64,000 nucleotides of DNA from Geomonas subterranea (GTDB taxonomy: Bacteria > Desulfobacterota > Desulfuromonadia > Geobacterales > Geobacteraceae). The notes beneath the pieces are model-generated. The model saw only the letters and a list, made by a program, of their open reading frames with translations, was not told the DNA's origin and made no database searches. A program made the position numbers and the translations under genes. The DNA lies in the NCBI RefSeq assembly GCF_019063845.1, contig NZ_CP077683.1:1612001-1676000 (forward strand), read 5' to 3'. Shown here one piece after another: positions 44,653-52,570 of the stretch (position 1 is its first letter; the number at the start of each line of letters is the position of its first letter).

Positions 44653-45070
44653 CATGAGCATCGCGTCGGGGGCATGAGCCTTACGATCGGGGACATGAGC
44701 CTTATGATCGGGGACATGAGCCTTATGATCGGGGGCATGAGCCTTACGATCGGGGACATAAGCCTTATGATCGAGGGCATGAGCCTTATGATCGGGGGCA
44801 TAAGCCTTATGATCGGGGCATAAGCCTTATGGTCGAACACATGAGCCTTATGGTCGATGGCATGAGCCTTATGGTCGAGAACATGAGCCTTATGGTCGAG
44901 AACATGAGCCTTATGGTCGAGGGCATGAGCCGTATGGTCGAGGGCATGAGCCGTATGGTCGAGGGCATGAGCCTTATGGTCGAGGGAACGGGCCTTATCG
45001 TCGAGGGTATGAACCTTATGGAGGACGGCAGGAGCCTCATGATTGAGGGTGTGACCTTCTTGGTGGAAGG
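44653..45070. repeat. 21-bp minisatellite, 20 tandem units
   Basis: Twenty head-to-tail units based on CATGAGCCTTATGGTCGAGGG cover 418 bp: eighteen of 21 bp and two of 20 bp (units 1 and 8). Units drift from GATCGGGG-type in the left half to GGTCGAGG-type in the right half. Read on the plus strand, the units encode the heptad M-S-L-M-(V/I)-(E/G)-(G/D), in one frame before unit 8 and another after it, because that unit lacks one base. No ribosome-binding site precedes either frame. There are no unique spacers, so it is not a CRISPR array. Confidence 0.85.
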
Positions 45071-45176
45071 GAGAGGGTTGTGAGGATGGAAACTTGGGCT
45101 CGCCAAGCACAGATGAGGCGAGGGGCGCCATGATGGCGCCCCAAGGGATGATAGGGATAGGTACTCTACTTTCAGA

Positions 45177-45830
45177 TTAGGATATTGCCACGCTGGTGAT
45201 CGGGGACCAGGGGCCAGGTCCATCGGCACCGTGGTGTCTCATACGGAAAAATGTGTTGCCGGCTTGCAGGTTCTCCATGAGCATCTTGGAGGCATCGGGA
45301 AACATCGAGTGGTGAAACCAGTCGGACTCACGTGTAGGATCCCCCCTGTTGATATGAATCTCGTGATTGTAAGCACCCGGTACGGTCGAGGCACTGCCAA
45401 GGGCCTGGCCCAGTTCACCGAGGTTTATTACGGCAAAGTCTTTGGAGGAGGTCAGGGGCAGCTTGGTCCTTTTATGAGCCCTGCGCTCCTGAGTTATCAG
45501 GAAACCTGTGGTGGACAGTGCGTCAGGATTCCGCACTGAGCTACCCTCCAGAAGAGGGGTGATCTGGTCCAGAATGACCACTATCTCCTCCATGATCTTG
45601 TCTCGATCATGAATCAGGAGCCGGTCGCCGTTACTGGCTGCCCGGAAGGCCACTTCATACACATCGGTCTTTTCGAAAAACTGCTGAAGAAGTGCGAGAT
45701 TCGCACCCCAAAAGGTATCAGGATAATTCCGGTTATTGGTGAGAGAACGTCTCACTGTTAGAATGAACGCGAGAAATCTTGTCGGGGTCAATTGTCGATA
45801 GTTTCGCTTTATCTTACGCTGCACCATCAT
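45177..45830 (-). CDS. Hypothetical protein with C-terminal fibronectin-like segment
   Basis: A 217-residue soluble protein starting at the ATG at 45830 (MMVQRKIKRNYRQLTPTRFL; AGGAGG 5 bp upstream). The first two-thirds are helical (LAFILTVRRSLTNNRNYPDT, NLALLQQFFEKTDVYEVAFR). The C-terminus reads like the end of an Fn3 or YD-type beta strand (TFFRMRHHGADGPGPWSPIT). Similar proteins of unknown function, often in several copies, occur in Geobacter-like and Bacteroidetes genomes as far as I recall. No signal peptide. It stands alone next to the minisatellite. Confidence 0.65.
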   Translation of the reverse strand: MMVQRKIKRNYRQLTPTRFLAFILTVRRSLTNNRNYPDTFWGANLALLQQFFEKTDVYEVAFRAASNGDRLLIHDRDKIMEEIVVILDQITPLLEGSSVRNPDALSTTGFLITQERRAHKRTKLPLTSSKDFAVINLGELGQALGSASTVPGAYNHEIHINRGDPTRESDWFHHSMFPDASKMLMENLQAGNTFFRMRHHGADGPGPWSPITSVAIS

Positions 45831-46128
45831 CGCCACCTCCTTGACTCGGATTTGTTGAAATGCACAGGCATTGGCAGAATTTCTTCCGCCAAGATACACA
45901 ATTAAACATCTTTAATTTGATAAATATATAGAGGGTCGGCTACCTGTCAAGAAAATATTTTTCCGGCGGGGCTCACCCCGGGGGAAAAGCCGCAAGCTGT
46001 TGGGCAGGGGAAGTTGGAATGAGAGGGGGGGCTCTGTCAGGTGGTCCACTGGCCGGAAACTTTATTATTGCCTAATGTAAGAGATGTTTTGTATCGTATG
46101 AGCGATTGTTTCTGAATCCGGAGGCTAC

Positions 46129-46566
46129 GTGTACAACTATGAAGCGGAAATGAATAGCGGCCAGCAGTTCCAGCTACCAGGCTGGATCTCCTGCGCCCCT
46201 TTCGAGGAGTACCTCGGCATGCAGATAGAGGAGTCCGGCGACGGACGAGCGGTGCTGAGCATGCCGTTCAAGGTGAAACTGGCCCAGGGGGTGGGACTGA
46301 TGCACGGGGGGGCAATCACGTCGCTGGCGGACACCGCGGTGGCGATGGCGATAAAGAGCATCCTGCCGGAGGGCTCCGACTTTGTCACGGTGGACCTGCA
46401 CTTGAAGTTCTTCGCGGCGGTGCACGAGGGTACGGTGCGTGCGGTGGCACGCGCCATCCCTCAGGACGAACGCAAGATCGTCGGGGAGGCGGAGATTTTC
46501 AACGGTGAGACCAAGGTGGCGGAGTTCAATGCGTTCTTTATCGTGAAGAGGAGGGGGACGACGTAA
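46129..46566 (+). CDS. PaaI-family hotdog thioesterase
   Basis: A 145-residue single-domain hotdog enzyme that hydrolyses acyl- or aryl-CoA thioesters in the cytoplasm. The active-site region is GLMHGGAITSLADTAVAMAI (HGG with the Asp eleven residues on), and the beta-strand VTVDLHLKFFAAVHEGTVRA is typical of PaaI/YbgC-like members. The start is a GTG at 46129 with GGAGG 4 bp upstream; an internal ATG at 46150 (MNSGQQFQLP) is possible. It is monocistronic and has no pathway neighbours, so the substrate is unknown. Confidence 0.88.
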   Translation: MYNYEAEMNSGQQFQLPGWISCAPFEEYLGMQIEESGDGRAVLSMPFKVKLAQGVGLMHGGAITSLADTAVAMAIKSILPEGSDFVTVDLHLKFFAAVHEGTVRAVARAIPQDERKIVGEAEIFNGETKVAEFNAFFIVKRRGTT

Positions 46567-46650
46567 CTGCGGTTCTGCTAAAGCAAATCCCCCTCTCCCC
46601 CTCGCGAAGATTCACAGGGATGTGTTCTTGTATAGGAGAGACGAGGCAGG

Positions 46651-49254
46651 TTACTGGGAATACTCTTTCCAGACGAGGCCGGTGTCGGCGTTGAACTTGG
46701 TGATGCCTTCGCTGTCCTGCATGCTGCCGGTAAAGGCTTCGTCTTCTTCCCAAAGGACGCCGTCCGGCATCAACACCCTGGCTACAACCGCCTTGCCGGC
46801 GATGGTCTTGGCGCCGAGCTGCTTGGTCTTGCCGCCCTTGTTCAGCTCGAAGACCTTTAGGGTGAACTTCATCGGTGCCGGATCTTTGCCCTCGTTCTCG
46901 GCTATGAAGGTGTAGATCCCCTCCCCCGTCTTCTCGATTACCGCTTCCCTCGTCTTCTCCTGGGTCTTGACCACGACTGGCGACATCTTCTGCTCACGCC
47001 TGGACTCGCTGCGGGTCATCGCCCTACCCCTTCTGGATTTCGGGTACTCCTTGAAGGTGACTGTCACCTTGACGTCGCCGGTCCCGGCAACGATAAGCTT
47101 CAGGTCGCCATGCATGGAAGGGATGACAATCCCTTTCTCTTCCGGCGGCTTCTCTGACGGCTTCGGGCCCACCGTTTCCTTCCTGGCCTGCTCGGGGGGC
47201 TTTACGGGGCTTGGCAACTGGCTGGCGGCCGCGGCGACTGCCCGGCGGGCTTGTTCGGCCCTTTCGGCGGCTAGACGCTCACGCGCCAGTTGATCCGCCT
47301 GGGCACGCAGTGCAGCCAGACGCTCGGCCTCGGCTTTCCTTCTGTCCTGCAGTTCCTGCTCCAGCCTCTTCTTTTCCGCTGCCGCGAGGCGGGCAAGTTC
47401 GGCATTCTTTGCCGCCACCTGCGCCCGTTCCTGAGCGAGCTTTTCCTGCTGCGCCTTCAGGGCTGCCAGTCGTTCCTGCTCGGCTCTCTTCTTTTCCTGC
47501 TGTGCCTGTTCGGCCAGCTTCTTTTTCTCCGCGGATGCCTGGCGACGCTGTTCCGCCTGCTCTGCTGCCAGTCGCGCGCGCTCCCGCGCCTGGCTTTCCG
47601 CCTCGGCACGCTGCGCGGCCTTACGCTCCTTGTCCGCCCGTGCCTTCTCCTCCGCCAGCCGCTTCTTCTCCGCGGCAGCCTGGCGCCGCTGTTCACTCTT
47701 TTGCGCCTCGCGCTCTTCCCGCTCGTGAGCAAGCCTTTGCGCCTCGGCGCGCTGGGCGACCTTGCGCTCCTGCTCGGCCTTGCGTTTCTCCTGCAACGCC
47801 TGCTCGGCCAGCCGCTTTTTCTCCGCAGCCGCCTGGCGACGCTGTTCGGCCCTCTCCGCTTCCTGTTCTGCCCGCTCACGCGCGACCCTTTGCGCCTCGG
47901 CACGCTGGGCTTGCTTGCGCTCCTGCTCGGCCTTGTGTTTCTCCTGCAACGCCTGCTCCGCAAGACGCTTCTTCTCCGCAGCCGCCTGGCGACGCTGTTC
48001 GGCCCTCTCCGCTTCCTGTTCTGCCCGCTCACGCGCGAGCCTTTGCGCCTCGGCACGCTGGGCTGCCTTGCGCTCCTGCTCGGCCTTACGCTTTTCCCGC
48101 AGCGCCTGTTCGGCGAGGCGCTTGTTTTCCGCAGCGACTTCCCGCTCCTGCCGGGCCTTTTCCGCCGCCAACTGTGCACGCTCACGGGCAAGTTCCTCAG
48201 CCCGGGCCTGCTCGGCGGCGACACGCTCCCTTTCCACTTCCAGCTTTTCCTGCTGCTCCTGTTCCGCCTTGGCGGCAGCCTCGCGACGCTCCTGTTCGGC
48301 CTTTTCCGCCACGACCCGCTCACGCTCCCTGATCAACCGCTCCTGCCTGGCCCGCTCCGCCGCTCGCCGCTGCAGCTCGGCCTGTCTCTTTACCTGTATT
48401 TCCCCCTCGGCTTTTTTCGCTTCGGCTGCCCGACGCTCCTGCTCGGCTTTCTCCGCTGCCACCTTCTCACGCTCTGCCGCCAGTTTTTCCTGCCGCACCT
48501 TCTCGACTGCCCTTCTTTCCAGCAGCGCCTTCTCGCGGGCAACCTTGTCTTGCTCGGCTTTCACTTTGAGCGCTTCAGCCGCCTTGCGTTCCGCTTCCTT
48601 TTGCTCGGCCAGTTTCCGTTCCGCCTCTTTTTTCTCCGCAGCCTTGCGGTGACGTTTTGCTTCCTCTTCGGCCTGACGTTCCTGCTCCGCCTGCAGTGCC
48701 GCAAGGCGTTTGCGCTCTGCCTCCTCGCGGGCGCCGGCCTCTTCGGCCGGATCGGGCTGGGGGGGAGTATCCGCTTCCTCGACCTCGGCGCCGTCGTCTT
48801 CTTCCGGCTCGGGTTTGGCCTTGGGAATCAGAGCCGCGCGTTTCTCGGGGGGGGGCGGGGATTTTTTCGGCAGGCTCGCAGCCACCCTGGTGACCATCAC
48901 CCCCATGGCAGCCGCGTCCGTTGCCTCGGGCGGAGGCTCATCAAGCGCGTCACCCGTCTCCACAGCGGCGGGTTCGGGGGGGACCGCCGCGGGAGTCCCT
49001 TGGGCGAGTTCCGCGGTGGGAGGTGCAGCGGTCGAGGAAGCGCTTGCCTGGTCGGGGATCGCGGTTTCAGTCATGGGAATGGATGAAGGGGTAATCCAGA
49101 GGATGTCGAACTTGGCGGCGGTTCCGGTCTGGGGGTAGAAGAGCGATGTGGAAGAGAGCACGATGAACAGCAGCGCGTGGACCCCGAGGGAGCCCAACGT
49201 GGCCCAGAGTACTCCGAACCGGTCCGCCCTTTTGTTCAACACGTGATGTTCCAT
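46651..49254 (-). CDS. Giant TolA/TonB-like coiled-coil envelope protein
   Basis: The 867-residue protein has one N-terminal anchor (VLWATLGSLGVHALLFIVLS), a Pro/Ala-rich section (about 55-155), a very long Ala/Glu/Lys/Arg/Gln coiled coil (about 160-670), and a C-terminal beta domain of about 170 residues (IVIPSMHGDLKLIVAGTGDV ...). The plan is that of TolA, but the helix is about twice the usual length and the C-terminal domain is not a TolA or TonB domain I recognise. The helix contains 51-residue tandem repeats (153 bp in DNA, for example 47822 and 47975). It probably spans the periplasm. No tolQR or exbBD is adjacent. Confidence 0.8.
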   Translation of the reverse strand: MEHHVLNKRADRFGVLWATLGSLGVHALLFIVLSSTSLFYPQTGTAAKFDILWITPSSIPMTETAIPDQASASSTAAPPTAELAQGTPAAVPPEPAAVETGDALDEPPPEATDAAAMGVMVTRVAASLPKKSPPPPEKRAALIPKAKPEPEEDDGAEVEEADTPPQPDPAEEAGAREEAERKRLAALQAEQERQAEEEAKRHRKAAEKKEAERKLAEQKEAERKAAEALKVKAEQDKVAREKALLERRAVEKVRQEKLAAEREKVAAEKAEQERRAAEAKKAEGEIQVKRQAELQRRAAERARQERLIRERERVVAEKAEQERREAAAKAEQEQQEKLEVERERVAAEQARAEELARERAQLAAEKARQEREVAAENKRLAEQALREKRKAEQERKAAQRAEAQRLARERAEQEAERAEQRRQAAAEKKRLAEQALQEKHKAEQERKQAQRAEAQRVARERAEQEAERAEQRRQAAAEKKRLAEQALQEKRKAEQERKVAQRAEAQRLAHEREEREAQKSEQRRQAAAEKKRLAEEKARADKERKAAQRAEAESQARERARLAAEQAEQRRQASAEKKKLAEQAQQEKKRAEQERLAALKAQQEKLAQERAQVAAKNAELARLAAAEKKRLEQELQDRRKAEAERLAALRAQADQLARERLAAERAEQARRAVAAAASQLPSPVKPPEQARKETVGPKPSEKPPEEKGIVIPSMHGDLKLIVAGTGDVKVTVTFKEYPKSRRGRAMTRSESRREQKMSPVVVKTQEKTREAVIEKTGEGIYTFIAENEGKDPAPMKFTLKVFELNKGGKTKQLGAKTIAGKAVVARVLMPDGVLWEEDEAFTGSMQDSEGITKFNADTGLVWKEYSQ

Positions 49255-49294
49255 AAATTCACCCGCTCCACGCGATGCCCGCGCACCTTTCGGT

Positions 49295-50872
49295 TCAGGC
49301 CTTGTCCTTCTTGTCGTCCTGGACCACTGGCCGCACGTTCGGGTACCTATCCAGGAGATACTTGTATTCGGGGATGTTCCTGACGAAGATGTTGGTCACC
49401 TTGTCCGCGTAGATCAGCTTCCAGTTCCCGTCTATGAGCAGGTGGCGCGCAAGCGGCGTGTCCGCAGGGAAAATGATCCACGATATCCGGTATTTTCCCA
49501 GTACCTTTTCCCACCCCTGCTTGAAGTTGGTTACGCGGAAATATTCCTTGAGACGATCGGCGCCGTACATGTCCAGCCTGCCGTCGATAAACACCTTGTA
49601 CGCCGGCGCGGCCGCGTAGATCATGCAGTCGCCGAACTCGTCGTTGTTGAACATGTTGCCGGATATCTTCTCTCTTTTCAGGAAATCGATGGCGGCCATC
49701 GGCTTGATTTTCGGGTCGAACTGGAAATGGACCCGCCCGGATTCCGCCAGGAACAGCACCGCCGCGATGGCGACGAGCGGCCAGACGTACCCGGTCGTGC
49801 AGGAATCGATGCGGGATATGTTGCGCGACCTCTCCTTGAAGAAGCGCGCCAAGCCGGAATCAGAATCCCTGAGCGCCTGGTTGAGCCTCTTGGTCACGAC
49901 CGGGGCGACGATGATGCCGAAAAGAGGTATGTAGCGCGCCGAAAAGAGGGCCATGTGGGTGAAGAGGATGATGAGGATTATCTCGATGACGTTCAACTTG
50001 TACCTGGAAAGCCCGACCGTGGCGAGCAGCAGGAAAATGAGCAGTTCGAAGTACTTTATGTAGTACTCGTGGAAGTTGGGGGAGAGAAATTCGGAGACGC
50101 CGTCCATGAGGTCCTTGGACGAGGTGAGTTGGAACGGGAACAGGAGGATGTGGAACCCGTAGGGGTTGATGACACTGACGGCGATGCAGGCCGCGATGGC
50201 GATTGCGAGGCCGCGCAGTTTGCGCAGGCTCACCACTCTCCCCTTCCCCCGCTGCCTCAATGCATCGACGCAGTTACCAAGGAGATACGCGCCCAGGAGG
50301 ATGAAGCCGCCCATGAAACCGCCATGGAGGTTCGCCCAGAGGATCATGATCACGGGGAGCAGATAGAGGAGGTTCCTTTCCTGATACTGGTACAGGTCCA
50401 ATATGTAGTACCACGCCACCATGATGACCAGCGAGAAGATGTGCGGTCTGGCGAGCCAGTGCAACTGCGAGGCGCCGCTCACCAGGATGACCACGAGAAG
50501 TGAAACCAGGATATCGCTGTCCCCTCTGTGAATGATCTTGAAGAGCAGGAACGAGGAAAGCGCTATGAAGAAGGCGAAGAAGATGACGACGCCTGTGAGC
50601 CCGAAGCCCCTGTGCACCAGCGCCATGATGATCTCGGAGAGCCATTCGTGGGCGGTCCAGGGAAGCGGCGGGGAGAGGAAGGAAAACATGTCGTGGCGTG
50701 GGATGCTTAGCGTGTCGAGTATGTAGTCACCCACGCGGATATGGTATCCGGTGTCGCCGTCGTTGAGCAGCTTCTGCCCCGAATAGAGCGCAATCAGGAG
50801 GAAGATGGCGATGAAGAGGAAATCGCCGATGGAGGGAATCAGTATGGTCTTTTTGTTTTCAGGCTCGCTCAA
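49295..50872 (-). CDS. Multi-spanning membrane protein, possible GT-C-like
   Basis: A 525-residue protein with about ten membrane helices in the first 380 residues, a periplasmic loop after TM1 with LLNDGDTGYHIRVGDYILDT, and a soluble C-terminal domain (FLKREKISGNMFNNDEFGDC ... FIDGRLDMYG). The loop with paired acidic residues and the overall plan are like those of lipid-linked glycosyltransferases (GT-C/PMT-like), but no clear family signature is seen. Neighbouring genes are a methyltransferase, a GT2 enzyme and another such membrane protein, all on the same strand, suggesting surface glycan or lipid modification. Confidence 0.72.
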   Translation of the reverse strand: MSEPENKKTILIPSIGDFLFIAIFLLIALYSGQKLLNDGDTGYHIRVGDYILDTLSIPRHDMFSFLSPPLPWTAHEWLSEIIMALVHRGFGLTGVVIFFAFFIALSSFLLFKIIHRGDSDILVSLLVVILVSGASQLHWLARPHIFSLVIMVAWYYILDLYQYQERNLLYLLPVIMILWANLHGGFMGGFILLGAYLLGNCVDALRQRGKGRVVSLRKLRGLAIAIAACIAVSVINPYGFHILLFPFQLTSSKDLMDGVSEFLSPNFHEYYIKYFELLIFLLLATVGLSRYKLNVIEIILIILFTHMALFSARYIPLFGIIVAPVVTKRLNQALRDSDSGLARFFKERSRNISRIDSCTTGYVWPLVAIAAVLFLAESGRVHFQFDPKIKPMAAIDFLKREKISGNMFNNDEFGDCMIYAAAPAYKVFIDGRLDMYGADRLKEYFRVTNFKQGWEKVLGKYRISWIIFPADTPLARHLLIDGNWKLIYADKVTNIFVRNIPEYKYLLDRYPNVRPVVQDDKKDKA

Positions 50873-50921
50873 TCGATACCACCTTTAGCAGTACTCATCA
50901 CAGGAAATCAAATTCCCCCCG

Positions 50922-51554
50922 TCACGCGGCGACGGCCCGGATCAGCATCTGTTTGCCCAACGGCTTGAAGGGAGACATGAGATACAGGCGAATCAACAAC
51001 GGAGAAACAGGCAAAACCGACTTTATGGTCAGCGGCAGAAACCGCGGCGCGCAGTGAATCACCCTGAAGCCGTAACAGGAGAGGAAGTCGCTCAGGCTGC
51101 GGTCGGAATACACGGTCCTATGGCTGAAGTCGTCGAAGTATTCCCGGTAGGCGAACCGGTAGTTGGGCTGCAGGATGTTGAGGCTACCACCGGGAGCGAG
51201 CTTGTCGCGTAGTTGCGCCAGCGTTTGTGACAATTCGTCCTGGGTCAGGTGCTCGAAGAGGTTGCTGGCGAGGACGAAGTCGACGCAGTGATCCGGCACA
51301 CCCCCCAGGTTGGTGGTGCTGGCGATTATGGGCTCCACACCGGGAGCGGCGTGCGCCGGCATCCCTTCCCAGAGGTCGAGGGCGATGCGACGTGCGCAGC
51401 GGATGTGGTTGATGAAATGGCAGTACCCTGCCCCCAGTTCCAGCACGCAGGCTCCCTCCTGGATCAGGGGCTGGAAGTACGCATCGCACAGCGTTTTCCA
51501 GAGCAGGTCCCTGCGCTCATCGTAAGGGAGGCGTATCTCGTGGTAGTTCTTCAT
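50922..51554 (-). CDS. Class I SAM-dependent methyltransferase
   Basis: A 210-residue enzyme. The SAM-binding motif is ACVLELGAGYCHFINHIRC (near residue 38), then VDFVLASNLFEHLTQDELSQ (near 95) and PGGSLNILQPNYRFAYREYF, which matches glycan-cluster methyltransferases. I chose the ATG at 51554 (MKNYHEIRLPYDERRD), which follows the glycosyltransferase stop by 2 bp; an in-frame start at 51575 would overlap it by 19 bp. The target is unknown but is probably a sugar or lipid made by the adjacent enzymes. Confidence 0.8.
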   Translation of the reverse strand: MKNYHEIRLPYDERRDLLWKTLCDAYFQPLIQEGACVLELGAGYCHFINHIRCARRIALDLWEGMPAHAAPGVEPIIASTTNLGGVPDHCVDFVLASNLFEHLTQDELSQTLAQLRDKLAPGGSLNILQPNYRFAYREYFDDFSHRTVYSDRSLSDFLSCYGFRVIHCAPRFLPLTIKSVLPVSPLLIRLYLMSPFKPLGKQMLIRAVAA

Positions 51555-51556
51555 GG

Positions 51557-52570
51557 TCACTGCCGTTTTCTCCATCCCAGTACGATGCCGAGTATCATCC
51601 GGCTGCCGACCTTAAGGGCCTTCCAGTTGCTGGAATTGCCCCCCTTGCTGAAACCGACCCGGTTGTGAAAGGTTATCGGGCACTCCACCACGGCAAGGCC
51701 ACGCGCAAGCGCCGTGTCCAGGAGATGGGCGTTGAACTCCAAGTTTATCGAGGGGTTCAGGCTGGGCAACAGGCGCTCCAGCGGCCGGTTCCGGCAGAGT
51801 TTGTAGGTGGTCCCGACATCGGTGAAGGTGCCGCGTCCCAGGTGTTTCACCTCGAGGAGTTTCCCCGCGAAGAAATTGCCGTAGTACATGAAGGTGCTCA
51901 ACTGGGTGCGCTGCTCCCGCAGTTGCTCGCTGATGCGCGTGCCGTTGACCAGGTCCGCGTGCGGCAGGTAGGCCAGGAACTTGTCGATGTCGTAAGCCCG
52001 GAAAGTCATGTCCCCTTCGCACAAGAGGGTAAGCTCGGTATCGGTGTAACGAAGCCCCTCGCGCAAGGCGCGATAGACGCAGCTGCCATATCCCGGCACT
52101 GGTTCGTGCACCACGAAAGCGCCGGCTTTTCGGGCCACCTCCGAAGTGCGATCGCTGCTGTTGTTGTCCACCACCACGACGCGCCGCACCAGCGGGTGCG
52201 CTGCGAAGTCCTCCACCGCGCTCCCTATGCTCAACTCGTCGTTGAAGGCGGTCAGAACCACCGTAAGGCTCTGCTCTTTGGAGGGGGCCCAACGTACGAC
52301 CCGGTTGCCGCGCTTGTAAGGGAGCAGGACGAAGAGGTCGCACAGGATGAGGATCAGGCCGGCGACGACCGGCATGCCGCTGTACCAGACGATCCTGTCC
52401 ACCACCCAGAGCAACTGGCCGTCCGCCTGCAGCAGCAGTCTGAAGAAGCCGAGCAGCACACCGGTCAGGTAGACGCCCAGCCCGAGGCCTGCGATAAGGA
52501 GGCCGTAGAGGAAGGCGGGGAACCTGGCGAGCCCCGGGGCAACGGTGGCGGAGGAGCTGATCTCAGTCAT
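51557..52570 (-). CDS. Membrane-anchored family 2 glycosyltransferase
   Basis: A 337-residue protein with two N-terminal membrane helices (FLYGLLIAGLGLGVYLTGVL and MPVVAGLILILCDLFVLLPY) followed by a GT-A domain: LTVVLTAFNDELSIGSAVED, VVVDNNSSDRTSEVARKAGA, the CEGDMTFRAYDIDKFLAYLP acidic site, and NGTRISEQLR. This resembles polyprenyl-phosphate sugar transferases with extra N-terminal anchors. The start at 52570 overlaps the end of the upstream membrane protein by 4 bp, and its stop lies 2 bp before the methyltransferase, so all three are translationally coupled. Confidence 0.85.
   Translation of the reverse strand: MTEISSSATVAPGLARFPAFLYGLLIAGLGLGVYLTGVLLGFFRLLLQADGQLLWVVDRIVWYSGMPVVAGLILILCDLFVLLPYKRGNRVVRWAPSKEQSLTVVLTAFNDELSIGSAVEDFAAHPLVRRVVVVDNNSSDRTSEVARKAGAFVVHEPVPGYGSCVYRALREGLRYTDTELTLLCEGDMTFRAYDIDKFLAYLPHADLVNGTRISEQLREQRTQLSTFMYYGNFFAGKLLEVKHLGRGTFTDVGTTYKLCRNRPLERLLPSLNPSINLEFNAHLLDTALARGLAVVECPITFHNRVGFSKGGNSSNWKALKVGSRMILGIVLGWRKRQ

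Noticed and set aside
44653-45070. Possible CRISPR array
   Set aside because: Units are contiguous 21-mers without unique spacers, and no cas gene is in the window.
44625-45131. Minus-strand 168-codon frame across the minisatellite (DHKAHAL-type repeats)
   Set aside because: It changes repeat character at the 20-bp unit, showing it crosses the frame break, and has no start site or family features.
46583-46612. Further copy of the dispersed hairpin repeat after the thioesterase gene
   Set aside because: Only one arm (CCCCTCTCCCC) is present and the complementary arm is missing, so it was not counted.
47211-49086. Plus-strand frames opposite the TolA-like gene
   Set aside because: Low-complexity Arg/Leu/Phe/Ser-rich products that mirror the repetitive coiled coil.
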